Assembly: GCA_900543885.1 (NCBI GenBank)
Contig: UQTA01000010.1
Location: 5,489-69,488 of the forward strand
Source: an uncultured Clostridium sp.
Lineage (GTDB): Bacteria > Bacillota > Clostridia > Lachnospirales > Lachnospiraceae
DNA length: 64,000 nucleotides
Direction of reading: 5' to 3'
Part shown: positions 40,475 through 49,943 of the stretch, piece after piece
How the letters are laid out: each line of letters starts with the position of its first letter
Numbering within the stretch: the first letter of the stretch is position 1
Position numbers and translations under genes: made by a program
Notes under the pieces: model-generated
Databases searched by the model: none
What the model was told of the DNA's origin: nothing
The model's input: the letters and a program-made list of their open reading frames with translations, nothing else

Positions 40475-40519
40475 AAAATGTTCCGAAGGACATAAAAGTG
40501 TTTTCCGGAACATTTTTTT
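40475..40519 (+). terminator. Rho-independent terminator
   Basis: AAAATGTTCCG (40475-40485) pairs with CGGAACATTTT (40506-40516), followed by T-rich sequence. It isolates the fabT unit from the carbohydrate locus. Confidence 0.85.
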
Positions 40520-40659
40520 GCGTTATACTGGAGACTATGCAGCAAATGTCAATAAAATCCACCTTTTTCCCGATATTTTCGGTTAACTGTACTAAAGAAA
40601 TTTTCGATAATAGGAAAATAGAAAGAATCTACGACAACATAAAAAGGGGGATTATACAC

Positions 40660-41505
40660 ATGAAAGTTGCTGTTACTGGAAGCTTAAAAGCAGGAGAGAA
40701 TGCGCCTATTATTTACCGGGGGAATTTTGAAACCATTTTTCCTATGATGAGGGAAGACGGTTTTGGAGCGGTGGAATTGCATCTTTGGGATTCCAGGGAG
40801 ATCGACAGAAAAAAACTGGATAATGAACTGAAAAAAAACAGTCTTACGCTTACATCTATTGGTACAGGGGGAGCATATGGCACCTGGCATTTAAATATTG
40901 CAGATCATGATAAGGATATAAGAAAAAAAGCAATAGAGTGTTTGAAAGAACACATGATCACGGCATCTCCTTATGGAGGGGTGATCATCATTGGTTCTAT
41001 GCAGGGGAGATTTAAAGATGCAGGCTCACCGGAAGAGTTTGTGAATAATGTAGAAGAAAGTCTGGACATTTTAGACCGTATGGCTCAGGAATATGGAGTT
41101 TATATAGGATATGAACTGATGAATCATTATGAAAGTGATTTCTTGTTTCGTATAGAAGATGGAATTCGTTTTTTAAATAAGCATTCCTACAAGAGAACAG
41201 GTATTCACATTGATACAGTCCATATGAATGTGGATGAAAGTGATATGGGAGCAGCAATCCGTAAGGCGGGAAAGCTGATAAATCATATTCACATAGCGGA
41301 TAATGATCGCTATTATCCAGGGCATGGACATATAAATTTCAGGGAGATTATCCAGGCATTAAAGGACATAGAGTATGACGGGACTTTAGCACTGGAAATT
41401 TTTTCTAAACCAGAAGCAAGGCTCTGTGCCCGAAAATCCAGGGAGTATCTGAGATTTATTTTGGAGGAGGTTTATGGCAGGGAAAAAGGACAGAAAATTT
41501 GTTAG
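40660..41505 (+). CDS. Sugar phosphate isomerase/epimerase-like TIM-barrel protein
   Basis: A 281-residue protein of the xylose-isomerase-like TIM barrel (AP endonuclease 2) superfamily. Metal-binding-type residues appear in GYELMNHYESDFL (Glu), GIHIDTVHMNV (Asp/His), INHIHIADNDRYYPGHGHINF (His/Asp, GHG) and DGTLALEIF (Glu). Members isomerise or epimerise keto-sugars or their acids, with divalent metal. ATG 40660 has AAAAGGGGG upstream; the long upstream frame is leader. It is the first gene of the sensing and transport locus and overlaps the kinase gene by 32 bases. The substrate is unknown and should match that of the ABC transporter at 45108. Confidence 0.8.
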   Translation: MKVAVTGSLKAGENAPIIYRGNFETIFPMMREDGFGAVELHLWDSREIDRKKLDNELKKNSLTLTSIGTGGAYGTWHLNIADHDKDIRKKAIECLKEHMITASPYGGVIIIGSMQGRFKDAGSPEEFVNNVEESLDILDRMAQEYGVYIGYELMNHYESDFLFRIEDGIRFLNKHSYKRTGIHIDTVHMNVDESDMGAAIRKAGKLINHIHIADNDRYYPGHGHINFREIIQALKDIEYDGTLALEIFSKPEARLCARKSREYLRFILEEVYGREKGQKIC

Positions 41506-43396
41506 TATTGGAAAAAAAATCATATGGAATATAACGATTATAACGGTTATTGTTGCAATCATATTTTCTACTTATATTTATTCTTCCATGCAGAAAAATG
41601 CAGTCAAACGTTATGAAAATCAGATAATAACCAATGCAGAAGTGTCTGGAAAGAATATTGATCATTATATAAGCAGTATGATTAAAGCAATAAGATCGGT
41701 TTATATTAATCATCAGCTTATGCGGTTTTTGAAAAATAATCACAGTGACGAAGCACTGGAAGAAAATGAAAAGCTGATTATAGAGTATTTTAAATCTGTA
41801 TATTATGCATCTACAGTGGCATCACAAATATATTTGGTCATACCGGGTACAGGGGGAGAAAAGAACTTTTCCATGTTATATATTCCGAGGATCCTTAAAT
41901 TTTTTGCTCAGGAATCCAAAGAAGATCTGACATTTCCTGCTATGGAAAGTTACAAGGATATTTATATTGAACCTACTCATGTAAAGACAAGCTATGGACA
42001 TAATGTATCGACTATTGACAGTTATCCACCTCAGGAACAGGTATTTACAGTCTGGCTCCCAATTTCAGATCTTCCGGCAAGGACAAAACCAATTGCTTAT
42101 ATTGCAATTGATCTTCCTATTTCTTTTATTACGGATAACTGCAGGGTTGTATACAATCAATCGGAAGCTATGTATGTGGTAGATGAAAATAATATTATTG
42201 TGGCTTCCAGCGATACGCAGGCCCAGATGAAAAGCTTCCTGGAGTATTATCCTTCTTATTCTGAATTAGAGCAAGCAGGGATCTTCACCAGGTATGGTGC
42301 TGAATTTCTGTCAGAGGTTGATATTGTTTCCAAGTATTTTAACTGGAAGATCATAACAGCCATTGATCCAGACAGTGTATATGCATTAACTCTTACCCAG
42401 ATGCTTTCCATACTGGGAATATTTGGAATATTGGTAGTACTTTTATGGTGTATTACTTCTTTCAGAATATTAAAGTATACGGTGTCACTGCGTCAGATTA
42501 CTACATATATGGAACGAGAACGGGAAATGAAAAGCTGGGACAAAGGAAAAAAGATCGGTGAATGTATCATTTATGGTGAAAATGATGAAATAAGTTCGCT
42601 GATTGATTCTTTTGAAAAGCTGATGGATTCCTTAAAAGAACATGCAATTCAAAAATATGAATTGAAACTGGCGTATACAAAAGCAGAACTGCGTACAATG
42701 CAGGCACAAATAAATCCTCATTTTATTTATAATGTGATTCAGTGTTTTGCAACCAATGCATTAAAAGATAAAAATGTAAAGCAGTACCAGATGATCTCTT
42801 CTTTTGGACAGATGCTCCATTATGCCATGGTGTTGGAACCAAGTATGGTTCCTATTGAAAAGGAATTGGATTATGTAAAAAGATATGTGGCGCTTCAGCA
42901 GATGCGTTTTGAGCAGCAGCTGATTTTGGACTGTGAAATGGATCCAGGAGCAGCTGATATCAGGATTCCCAAGATGACAATTCAGCCATTGATTGAAAAT
43001 GCGATCACACACGGAAATCTGTTGAAGAAATCAGATGGTGCCATTCAGCTAAAAATCGGACTTACAGATGGGATGCTTCATGTACTAATAAAAGACAACG
43101 GGATAGCAGTGACAGATGACAGAGTCTGTCAGATTTACGATACCATAAGACAGATACGCAGCAAGCTGCAGGAGGGAGTGGCTTCAAAGGAAGTACAGCA
43201 GACGACAGCATTATCTTATTTTGCAAAAGAAGGAAATGATCATCACCATTTTATTGGGATTGAAAATGTATTTTCGAGGCTTATACTGAGTTTTGGAGAG
43301 TGCGATTTTTTGATTTATGGGAATAATCTTAATGGTACCAGCGTAGAATTTGTTGTTCCGGCGCATGTCAGACCATTTAAGGAGGTAGAAGGATGA
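41474..43396 (+). CDS. Sensor histidine kinase, YesM-type
   Basis: A 640-residue membrane kinase. TM1 is about residues 16-36 (IWNITIITVIVAIIFSTYIYS). A large extracellular dCache-like region extends to about 305. TM2 is MLSILGIFGILVVLLWCITSF. The kinase core has INPHFIYNVIQC with H416 and PLIENAITHGNLL as N box. The G1 box is degenerate: IKDNGIAVTDD instead of DNGxG, with Gly-Met missing, though DNG remains. It signals to the AraC-type regulator next to it; the two genes overlap by 4 bases (ATGA). ATG 41474 follows TTGGAGGAGG. Relevant ligands are probably glycans or sugars imported by the adjacent transporter (inference from context). Confidence 0.88.
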   Translation: MAGKKDRKFVSIGKKIIWNITIITVIVAIIFSTYIYSSMQKNAVKRYENQIITNAEVSGKNIDHYISSMIKAIRSVYINHQLMRFLKNNHSDEALEENEKLIIEYFKSVYYASTVASQIYLVIPGTGGEKNFSMLYIPRILKFFAQESKEDLTFPAMESYKDIYIEPTHVKTSYGHNVSTIDSYPPQEQVFTVWLPISDLPARTKPIAYIAIDLPISFITDNCRVVYNQSEAMYVVDENNIIVASSDTQAQMKSFLEYYPSYSELEQAGIFTRYGAEFLSEVDIVSKYFNWKIITAIDPDSVYALTLTQMLSILGIFGILVVLLWCITSFRILKYTVSLRQITTYMEREREMKSWDKGKKIGECIIYGENDEISSLIDSFEKLMDSLKEHAIQKYELKLAYTKAELRTMQAQINPHFIYNVIQCFATNALKDKNVKQYQMISSFGQMLHYAMVLEPSMVPIEKELDYVKRYVALQQMRFEQQLILDCEMDPGAADIRIPKMTIQPLIENAITHGNLLKKSDGAIQLKIGLTDGMLHVLIKDNGIAVTDDRVCQIYDTIRQIRSKLQEGVASKEVQQTTALSYFAKEGNDHHHFIGIENVFSRLILSFGECDFLIYGNNLNGTSVEFVVPAHVRPFKEVEG

Positions 43397-44967
43397 AAGT
43401 TTTGATCGTAGATGATGAAAGTCATGTAAGAGATGCCATACAACTGCTTCTGGAATGGGAAAAATATGGGTTTGATACAGTATTGACTGCGGACAATGTA
43501 GAAGATGCTATCAATATTTTACAGGCTGAAAGACCAGAATTGCTTATTGTAGATGTAGTGATCGAGGATGTTTTTGGCATGGATATTATGAATTATATTA
43601 ATGACCAGAATCTTAATACAAAAGCAGTGGTCATTTCCGGCCACGATGATTTTCAATATGTAAGGGCTATGTTCATACTAGGAGCAGTGGAATACCTGCT
43701 AAAACCAATTGAACAGGACAAGCTGGAGGAAGCAGTATTAAAAGCAGTTTCACAAATGAAGATAATAGAGGAAGAGGAAAAATTCACTGTAGATAAGCAA
43801 TTTAAACGTATGTCACCGGATTATCAGCATGGTCTTTTACGTAAATTATTTCGTCCTGAACTTGCAGACAAGGCATATGAAGAACTTGTAAAAATATCAC
43901 AGCAGCTGAAAAATGCAGATCGCAGCTGCATCCTGCATTGCAGTGGCAGCACGCTTCCAATACATGAAGAAGGTTATCTTCTTAAGCTGAGTCGTTTTGT
44001 GAACAGAATACAGGATATGTTGGAATCAGAAGGAAAAGGGGCTGTATTTCAAAACATGAAACCCTCTATGGATATTGTAATCTTGATCTATGGGACAGAA
44101 AAAACAGATTTTTCTGCCCAGATCCTGGAATTAAAAAAAATTGCAGTAAGTGAAAACTGTGTGATCCATTTGGGAGTAAGCAGTGTGCGTCCATTTCCTT
44201 CAGAATTGGAAAACACATGGGAAGAAGCCAAAACAGCGGCAGATCATATTTCTGGGACAGGAATTTTTATTACAGAACTATACAGGAAGGGTATGTCCCA
44301 TATCCGCTTAAAAGAAAATCTGAAATTAGAAAGAGCTATGTATTCTTCTATTATACTGGGTAATATTATAACATTTGAAGAGCAGCTGAACCTGTGGACT
44401 GCGGCTTTAATAGAAAACCAGAAGATCACTTTGGGAATTTACAGAAATGTATGGGATGGCTTTCTTGCAGTATATAAAAAATGGGTCAGTGAATCCGATG
44501 TTTTAGAGGAGGAGTTATTCTCAGAAATACCGGTAAAGAATTTTGGAGATATTCTTTCCTGTTCCTGGAAAGAGATTCCTGTATGTATGACAAGATATTT
44601 TATTTTGTGTGCAGCCAAATTGATAGAGTGCCGTAAACACACCCAGAACATTTCAGGACTGATGGCTAAAATAGAAGATTTTCTGGAACTGAATTATATG
44701 AAAAAAATATCACAGCAGGAGATTGCAGATTATTTTCATGTAAACAAGGATTATTTGAGCAGGGCATTTAAAAAACATACGGGAATTGGAATGGCAAAAT
44801 ATCTAAACAATATACGGATAGAAAATGCCAGAGAATTGCTTAGTTCTTCGAATTTGACAGTTGCAGAGATTGCAGACCAGGTGGGGTATTTTGATGCCAA
44901 GTATTTTTCACGGCAGTTTAAATTAGCCTGCTCTATGACACCGGCCCAATATCGGCAGAAAATTTAG
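43393..44967 (+). CDS. Response regulator, YesN-type with AraC HTH
   Basis: A 524-residue regulator. The receiver domain has D7/D8, phosphoacceptor D54 (LLIVDVVIEDVFG) and a Lys in YLLKPIEQDK. A poorly conserved central region of about 250 residues follows. AraC-type helix-turn-helices are KISQQEIADYFHVNKDYLSRAFKKHTG and LTVAEIADQVGYFDAKYFSRQFK. It starts at ATG 43393 within the kinase stop (ATGA). It should control the transporter and cupin genes that follow; a 21-bp-spaced direct repeat lies 9 bases after its stop codon. It is twice the length of the regulator at 12692, which lacks the central domain. Confidence 0.88.
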   Translation: MKVLIVDDESHVRDAIQLLLEWEKYGFDTVLTADNVEDAINILQAERPELLIVDVVIEDVFGMDIMNYINDQNLNTKAVVISGHDDFQYVRAMFILGAVEYLLKPIEQDKLEEAVLKAVSQMKIIEEEEKFTVDKQFKRMSPDYQHGLLRKLFRPELADKAYEELVKISQQLKNADRSCILHCSGSTLPIHEEGYLLKLSRFVNRIQDMLESEGKGAVFQNMKPSMDIVILIYGTEKTDFSAQILELKKIAVSENCVIHLGVSSVRPFPSELENTWEEAKTAADHISGTGIFITELYRKGMSHIRLKENLKLERAMYSSIILGNIITFEEQLNLWTAALIENQKITLGIYRNVWDGFLAVYKKWVSESDVLEEELFSEIPVKNFGDILSCSWKEIPVCMTRYFILCAAKLIECRKHTQNISGLMAKIEDFLELNYMKKISQQEIADYFHVNKDYLSRAFKKHTGIGMAKYLNNIRIENARELLSSSNLTVAEIADQVGYFDAKYFSRQFKLACSMTPAQYRQKI

Positions 44968-44973
44968 AAATAG

Positions 44974-45046
44974 AGGTCAAAAAAGTCCTCCTTTAAGTCA
45001 AAAATGTATGTACTAAAATAAAAACAGGAATGGTAACATATTACCA
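44974..45046 (+). promoter_or_regulatory. Candidate operator before the CUT1 transporter
   Basis: GTCAAAAA occurs at 44976-44983 and again at 44997-45004, exactly 21 bp apart, with flanking similarity (AGGTCAAAAAAGT vs AAGTCAAAAATGT). A dyad TGGTAACATATTACCA follows at 45031-45046. No convincing -35/-10 pair was found between them. The spacing equals that of the repeat pair at 4243-4281, upstream of the other AraC-regulator transporter. Confidence 0.45.
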
Positions 45047-45107
45047 TAACAAGTGAGAAAAATGACTGTTAGATGTACATGATTTATGATTTAAAGGGGG
45101 ATGATTT

Positions 45108-46010
45108 TTGTTGAATAGTAAAAGTATTGTAAAAACAAAAAATGTTTTAACGGAAATTAAAGGAAGTGCTATATTCCTGGGGCCGACGATGCTGCTGTTT
45201 ACTTTGCTGTTTCTGATCCCTTTAGTCAGTGAGATATTTTATTCATTTACAAACTGGAATGGTATTGACCCTACTTTTAAGTTTATCGGATTAAAAAATT
45301 ATCTGAGAACCGTAAAAGATGCTACGTACTGGACATCTTTCTGGTTTACTATTAAGTTTTCCATTTTTGTTGTAGTGATATCCAATCTGATTGGATTTTT
45401 CTGGGCATATGTGCTTTCAGGGGATATCCCTTATAAAAATTTCTGGAGAGCGCTGATCTATGCGCCACGTATTATTGGTGGTGTTGTACTTGGATTTTTG
45501 TGGAGATTCATTTTCCAGAATGTATTTGTCCAGTTTGGTAACTGGACTGGCATTAAGTGGTTTGCCCAGCAGTGGTTTACAACTCCGGAATCTTCTTTCT
45601 GGGCACTGGTAATCGTTATGACCTGGTCTCTTTCAGGGTATCTGATGATCATTTACAATTCTGGTCTGGCAGCGATTTCAAAAGATTACTATGAAGCAGC
45701 TACTGTAGATGGTGCATCTAAGCTTACGATCCTCAAATCTATTACTCTCCCGCTTTTAAAGGGAACAACAACAAGGTGTCTGTTTATTGCTATTAACTGG
45801 GCAATGCTTTTATATGATACGAATATTTCTCTTACAAATGGTAATCCTTACAGAACTTCAGAAGGCGTTATGATGAATATATATGCAACAGCATTTAGAA
45901 GTAACCAGATCGCTTTTGGTGCAGCAAAGTCCATTTTATTTATCATTGTATTGTTAGTAGTTTCCTTTGGACAGATGAAACTGACATCCAGAAATGAGGT
46001 GACTTTATAA
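45108..46010 (+). CDS. CUT1 sugar ABC transporter permease 1
   Basis: A 300-residue membrane protein with six hydrophobic segments: FLGPTMLLFTLLFLIPLVSEIFYSF, FTIKFSIFVVVISNLIGFFWAYVLSG, ALIYAPRIIGGVVLGFLWRFI and others. The EAA loop reads YYEAATVDGASKLTILKSITLPLL. This is the MalF/UgpA-type permease half. TTG 45108 is the start (or the adjacent TTG 45111), with AAAGGGGG eight to ten bases upstream. The stop overlaps the next ATG by one base. It forms the membrane channel with the gene that follows. No ATPase is encoded nearby, so a shared MsmK-type ATPase elsewhere must power it, as is common in Firmicutes. Confidence 0.9.
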   Translation: MLNSKSIVKTKNVLTEIKGSAIFLGPTMLLFTLLFLIPLVSEIFYSFTNWNGIDPTFKFIGLKNYLRTVKDATYWTSFWFTIKFSIFVVVISNLIGFFWAYVLSGDIPYKNFWRALIYAPRIIGGVVLGFLWRFIFQNVFVQFGNWTGIKWFAQQWFTTPESSFWALVIVMTWSLSGYLMIIYNSGLAAISKDYYEAATVDGASKLTILKSITLPLLKGTTTRCLFIAINWAMLLYDTNISLTNGNPYRTSEGVMMNIYATAFRSNQIAFGAAKSILFIIVLLVVSFGQMKLTSRNEVTL

Positions 46011-46840
46011 TGAAAAAGGCGAAAAGATTGTACTTGTTTCTGGCGCTTGTATTTATCATTTTTAGCTGCTGTCTCGTAATCATACCTTTATATTTTACGG
46101 TACTGAATTCTTTTAAACCATACTCAGAGATTGCAGCAAATATTGCAGCATTTCCACACAACCCAACGTTAAGCAATTTTAAAGAAGCGTGGAGAAGATT
46201 GGATTTCCTGAGAGTTTTGGGAAATACATTGATCGTTACTGTATTTTCTGCTATTGGTACTGTGATTTTAAGCGGAATGACCGGCTATTGGATCACACGT
46301 CATAACAATTGGTTTACAAAACTCTGTTTTGTATTGATCCTTTGTGGAATGAGTGTTCCTTTTCAATGTATTATGATCACATTTGCAAAAATGATTGGTT
46401 TATTAAAACTTGGAAATCATTATCTGGGCGTTATTTTAAGTAATTGGACATTTTCCATGCCTATGTCGGTTTTTCTGGTAACAGGGGCGGTAAAGGCACT
46501 TCCATTAGAAATTGAAGAGTCAGCAGTTATTGATGGCTGTTCTCCGATGTCTCTTTACTGGCGAATCGTATTTCCACTGACAAAAGGAACCATGTTTACG
46601 ATCGTATGTCTGGAAGTGTTAAAATATTGGAATAATTACCTGATGACACAGTTTATTCTTACAAAGCCACAGCTGCGTACGATTCAGATTGCAATGATGT
46701 CCTTATTTAACGAGGCATTGTTCTCCTGGGATGTAGCAGTAGCAGCAGTAACTTTGTCAATCCTTCCTTTGTTTGTTTTCTTTGTGATTTCACAGAAACA
46801 GGTAATGAGTGGGGCAACAGTAGGAGCAGTGAAAGGCTAG
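46010..46840 (+). CDS. CUT1 sugar ABC transporter permease 2
   Basis: A 276-residue membrane protein of the MalG/UgpE type with six hydrophobic segments. SVPFQCIMITFAKMIGLL precedes the EAA loop, which reads EIEESAVIDGCSPMSLYWRIVFPLTKG. It pairs with the permease at 45108 to form the heterodimeric channel. ATG 46010 shares its A with the TAA stop of the first permease. The hairpin at 46843-46868 directly follows the stop. The substrate is predicted to be a mono- or oligosaccharide from family membership only. Confidence 0.9.
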   Translation: MKKAKRLYLFLALVFIIFSCCLVIIPLYFTVLNSFKPYSEIAANIAAFPHNPTLSNFKEAWRRLDFLRVLGNTLIVTVFSAIGTVILSGMTGYWITRHNNWFTKLCFVLILCGMSVPFQCIMITFAKMIGLLKLGNHYLGVILSNWTFSMPMSVFLVTGAVKALPLEIEESAVIDGCSPMSLYWRIVFPLTKGTMFTIVCLEVLKYWNNYLMTQFILTKPQLRTIQIAMMSLFNEALFSWDVAVAAVTLSILPLFVFFVISQKQVMSGATVGAVKG

Positions 46841-46842
46841 AG

Positions 46843-46868
46843 CTTACAACTGTCCGGAAAGTTGTAAG
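46843..46868 (+). terminator. Hairpin between permease and binding-protein genes
   Basis: CTTACAACT (46843-46851) pairs with AGTTGTAAG (46860-46868), followed by only TTTCATC. It is probably a partial terminator or an mRNA-stabilising stem. Confidence 0.45.
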
Positions 46869-46919
46869 TTTCATCACTTAAATTTTAATAATTTTAATAA
46901 ACGAAAGGGGAAGCAGTTT

Positions 46920-48317
46920 ATGAAGAAAAGAAGAGTAGCAGCGTTATTTATGGCAGCAGCCATGGCAGTAACAGGAATGACAGGATGTGGTTCTTCAGAT
47001 ACCGCAACAACAGAGGCAGCTAAAACAGAAGCTGGTTCAGAGGCAGTTTCAAAGGAAGAAACAGAGGCAGCGAAAGAGAAAACGATTGATGTAAAGAGTC
47101 TTCCTGCCGGTTCAGTCGATCTTTCCATTATGCTTCCACTGGGGCAGTGGACGGATAATTTTAATATGTTGATTGATGCATATAAAGCAGAGCATCCGGA
47201 AATCGGTGAGATTACAGCTACATTCCCAGGTTCTGATAAATATGATGATTTATTAGTATCTGCTCTTTCAGCAGGAGAGCTGCCAAACATCATTAACCTT
47301 GGCTATGGTGTAAGAAGACAGGATTGGTGGCAGTACTGTGAAGATTTAAGCACTGGCTGTCCAGCATACGAAATGCTGACAGATGCTCAGATTGAAAATG
47401 GTACAGATGGCGATTACGGAATGTTGGTTCTGCCTATGACAATGGAAGGAACAGGAATTCTTTATAATACTAAGATCCTGGAAGAGACTGGCTGGGATCA
47501 TATGCCGGAAACAAGAGATGAACTGTTGCAGTACTGCAAGGATCTGAAGGAAAAAGGCATTCAGCCATTTATGCTTCCATGGGCAGAGACTTATCTGAAT
47601 TTATTTAACAATGTAGGAAATTACTGGCTGTTGGATAAGCCAGATGGCGGAAAAGAAACGTTAGCTAAACTGATGAACGGAGAAGACGTAGATCTTGCCA
47701 ATGATCCAGAGATGACGGAACTGTTAGATACATATGAACAGATATTAATGCCTTATGCACAGGAAGGCGCTGTTTCAGCAGATAAATGGACCTGCCGTAA
47801 TGCATTCTTTGCAGAAGAGTGTGCAATGCTGATCGGTGAAGGATCTTACGAAACACCAAATATCCAGAATGCGAATCCGGCACTGCTTGATCATGTAAAA
47901 CAGGGAATCCTTCCGATTTCAAATGACGCATCTAAGAATAAGATGGCAATTGCAACAATTAGTATTAGTGTTACAAAAAATGACGATCCAAATGTAGTTG
48001 CATGTGCAAAGGATTTTGCAAGCTGGTTAGTATCCTCTGATACTGCAAGATTATGGCATCAGGAAACTATGGGAAGTCCAACATCTATTCAGGGACTGGA
48101 GGTATCCGATAAACTTCCTGTTATTGCAAAAGATGTAATTGATACCATCGATGCAGGAAAAGCAACAGAGAATGTTTTCGTATACATGCCATCATCTATT
48201 TATACAGATATGCAGGAGAACTGGGCAAAATATGTTGCTGGCGTAGAAACTAGAGAGCAGTTTCTTGAGAGATATCAGCAGATCTTTAAAGATTTAAAAG
48301 ATGGTATTTACGGCTAA
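46920..48317 (+). CDS. CUT1 ABC transporter sugar-binding lipoprotein
   Basis: A 465-residue family 1 extracellular binding protein. The signal MKKRRVAALFMAAAMAVTGMTGC ends with a lipobox, and an acidic Thr/Ala/Glu linker leads to about residue 55. SVDLSIMLPLGQWTDNFNMLIDAYKAEHPEIGEITATFPGSDKYDDLLVSALSAGELPNIINLGYG in outline, and YNTKILEETGWDHMPETRDELLQYCKDLKEKGIQPFMLPWAE, are typical. The fold-specific Trp/Asp pattern fits oligosaccharide ligands. ATG 46920 follows AAAGGGGAAGC. It is downstream of its permeases, unlike the AfuA-like operon where it leads. The cupin genes begin 29 bases later, so they are very likely cotranscribed. Confidence 0.9.
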   Translation: MKKRRVAALFMAAAMAVTGMTGCGSSDTATTEAAKTEAGSEAVSKEETEAAKEKTIDVKSLPAGSVDLSIMLPLGQWTDNFNMLIDAYKAEHPEIGEITATFPGSDKYDDLLVSALSAGELPNIINLGYGVRRQDWWQYCEDLSTGCPAYEMLTDAQIENGTDGDYGMLVLPMTMEGTGILYNTKILEETGWDHMPETRDELLQYCKDLKEKGIQPFMLPWAETYLNLFNNVGNYWLLDKPDGGKETLAKLMNGEDVDLANDPEMTELLDTYEQILMPYAQEGAVSADKWTCRNAFFAEECAMLIGEGSYETPNIQNANPALLDHVKQGILPISNDASKNKMAIATISISVTKNDDPNVVACAKDFASWLVSSDTARLWHQETMGSPTSIQGLEVSDKLPVIAKDVIDTIDAGKATENVFVYMPSSIYTDMQENWAKYVAGVETREQFLERYQQIFKDLKDGIYG

Positions 48318-48346
48318 ATCTCTGGTCTGTAGTGTGAGGTAGGAAA

Positions 48347-49108
48347 ATGAATAAATTTTATATTGCGAGAGCGGAAGAAATAAAAGCAGATTACAATGAA
48401 CATGGCTTTGCCCTTACAGAACTTCTGGAGGGCAGCCATGATGGCAGTATCCATAATTACAAAGGCTTTTTAAAAGCAGGAGCAGAGATCGTTCCGGAGC
48501 TGTACAAGGATAAAGTAGTCATCTATATGTTTGGCAAAGGAAAGGGATATGTGGCGGATCAAAATGGTGTCAATTCCATTGAAGAAGAGATCAGCTTTTA
48601 CTTCCCAGCATTTGACAAAAATCCATACAGGATCCACGCTTTTGAAGATATGGAGTTTATCAAGTCCATTGTAACAATGGATGACTATGACTGGGAAGAT
48701 TACAGCAAGTCCCATGTGAGACTGCCGTATTTCAGACCATTAAGCAAATGCCCGCGTTATGATCAGGACTGCAAAGGTCCTCATACCACATCCTGGCATG
48801 TATTAAATCCAAAGCAGTTAGGTCATGTGATCCTTGGTGTTGTAAGGGCCGTAGGAGAAGGAACTGATGAAAAGGGACATCCAGCTGTTCATCAGTGGAA
48901 TTACTGCCTTGGAAACGCAGATTTTGATATTACTGTTGACGGAGAGACTACTCATACAAAGGCAGGCGATTTCAGCTTTATTCCAGCAGGACCGGATCAC
49001 AGCCTGATTGCACAGCCGGGTAAGGAAGTATTCTATGTATGGTATGAGCAGTTTACCAGAGGCAGTCGTGATTATATTGTGAAGCTGGCGAAAGGTGAAA
49101 TGGAATAG
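48347..49108 (+). CDS. Bicupin-like protein, paralogue 1 of 3
   Basis: A 253-residue soluble protein I do not recognise by name. The C-terminal half has an exact cupin motif 2, GDFSFIPAGPDHSL (G-x5-P-x-G-x2-H), and a looser motif 1 around GHPAVHQWNYCLGNADF. The N-terminal half (NYKGFLKAGAEIVPELYKDKVVIYMFGKGKGYV) has cupin-like strands without the metal-binding His residues. The shared blocks QDCKGPHTTSW and VVRAVGEGTDEKGHP recur in the two genes downstream. One possibility is a metal-dependent sugar isomerase or epimerase; another is a binding or sensor role. It starts at ATG 48347 with GAGGTAGG upstream. Confidence 0.7.
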   Translation: MNKFYIARAEEIKADYNEHGFALTELLEGSHDGSIHNYKGFLKAGAEIVPELYKDKVVIYMFGKGKGYVADQNGVNSIEEEISFYFPAFDKNPYRIHAFEDMEFIKSIVTMDDYDWEDYSKSHVRLPYFRPLSKCPRYDQDCKGPHTTSWHVLNPKQLGHVILGVVRAVGEGTDEKGHPAVHQWNYCLGNADFDITVDGETTHTKAGDFSFIPAGPDHSLIAQPGKEVFYVWYEQFTRGSRDYIVKLAKGEME

Positions 49109-49119
49109 AGGTAGCGTTT

Positions 49120-49896
49120 ATGGAAGGTTATTATATCGTAAGAAATGAAGACATCCGCATTCAATATGATGAAAATGGATTTTTTCAGACAGAGGTGCTG
49201 GCAGGCAGTTATGACGGAGGCATCAGAAATTATAAATGTTTCCTAAAAGCAGGATGCGAAGTAAAACCGGCATTGTATAAAGATAAAACCGTTGTATACA
49301 TGTTTGGAAAGGGCCGGGGCTACGTAACAGATACGAAAGAGGCCCACAACATTACAGAATTATCATTTTATCTTCCTGATTTTGATCATTCTCCTTTTGA
49401 GATCCATGCAATAGATGATATGGAATTTATCATGAGCGTGGTAGATATGAACCAGTGGGATAAGGAACGTTTTGATCACAGCCATATTCATCTGCCATTC
49501 TTCTTAAAGTACACAGATGGACAGGTTTATGACCAGGATTGCAAGGGGCCCAATACCACTTCCTGGTTGGTTGTAGGCCCAGGACAGATGGGAAGAATCT
49601 TAATGGGTGTTGTACGGGCTGTAGGAGAAGGAACTGATGAAAAAGGACATCCTACCGTTGCACAGTGGAATTATAGCATTGACAATGCAGAATTTGAACT
49701 GAGTGTGGATCATCAGGAGCCTGTCATTCAAAGAGGCGGAGATTTCAGCTTCGTTCCGGCAGGACCGGATCATAGTCTAATTGCAAGACCAGGCAAAGAA
49801 GTATTCTATGTATGGTATGAGCATTATACAAGAGAGCGTGATTTTATGGTCACTCTTGCAAAGGGCGATAAGCTGGAAGATAAACTGAAACATTAA
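49120..49896 (+). CDS. Bicupin-like protein, paralogue 2 of 3
   Basis: A 258-residue paralogue of the protein at 48347, starting 11 bases after its stop. Conserved blocks are IRNYKCFLKAGCEVKPALYKDKTVVYMFGKGRGYV, QDCKGPNTTSW, VVRAVGEGTDEKGHPTVAQWNY and the cupin motif GDFSFVPAGPDHSL. The His in the HQW position of the first paralogue is replaced by Ala-Gln (VAQWNY), so one putative metal ligand is lost. It ends with a KLEDKLKH tail. ATG 49120 has AGAGGTAG upstream. The function is unknown; the copies probably diverged after tandem duplication. Confidence 0.7.
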   Translation: MEGYYIVRNEDIRIQYDENGFFQTEVLAGSYDGGIRNYKCFLKAGCEVKPALYKDKTVVYMFGKGRGYVTDTKEAHNITELSFYLPDFDHSPFEIHAIDDMEFIMSVVDMNQWDKERFDHSHIHLPFFLKYTDGQVYDQDCKGPNTTSWLVVGPGQMGRILMGVVRAVGEGTDEKGHPTVAQWNYSIDNAEFELSVDHQEPVIQRGGDFSFVPAGPDHSLIARPGKEVFYVWYEHYTRERDFMVTLAKGDKLEDKLKH

Positions 49897-49943
49897 TAAA
49901 GATGTAGCTATTATATGAATATATAAAAGGAGCAGATTAAAAA

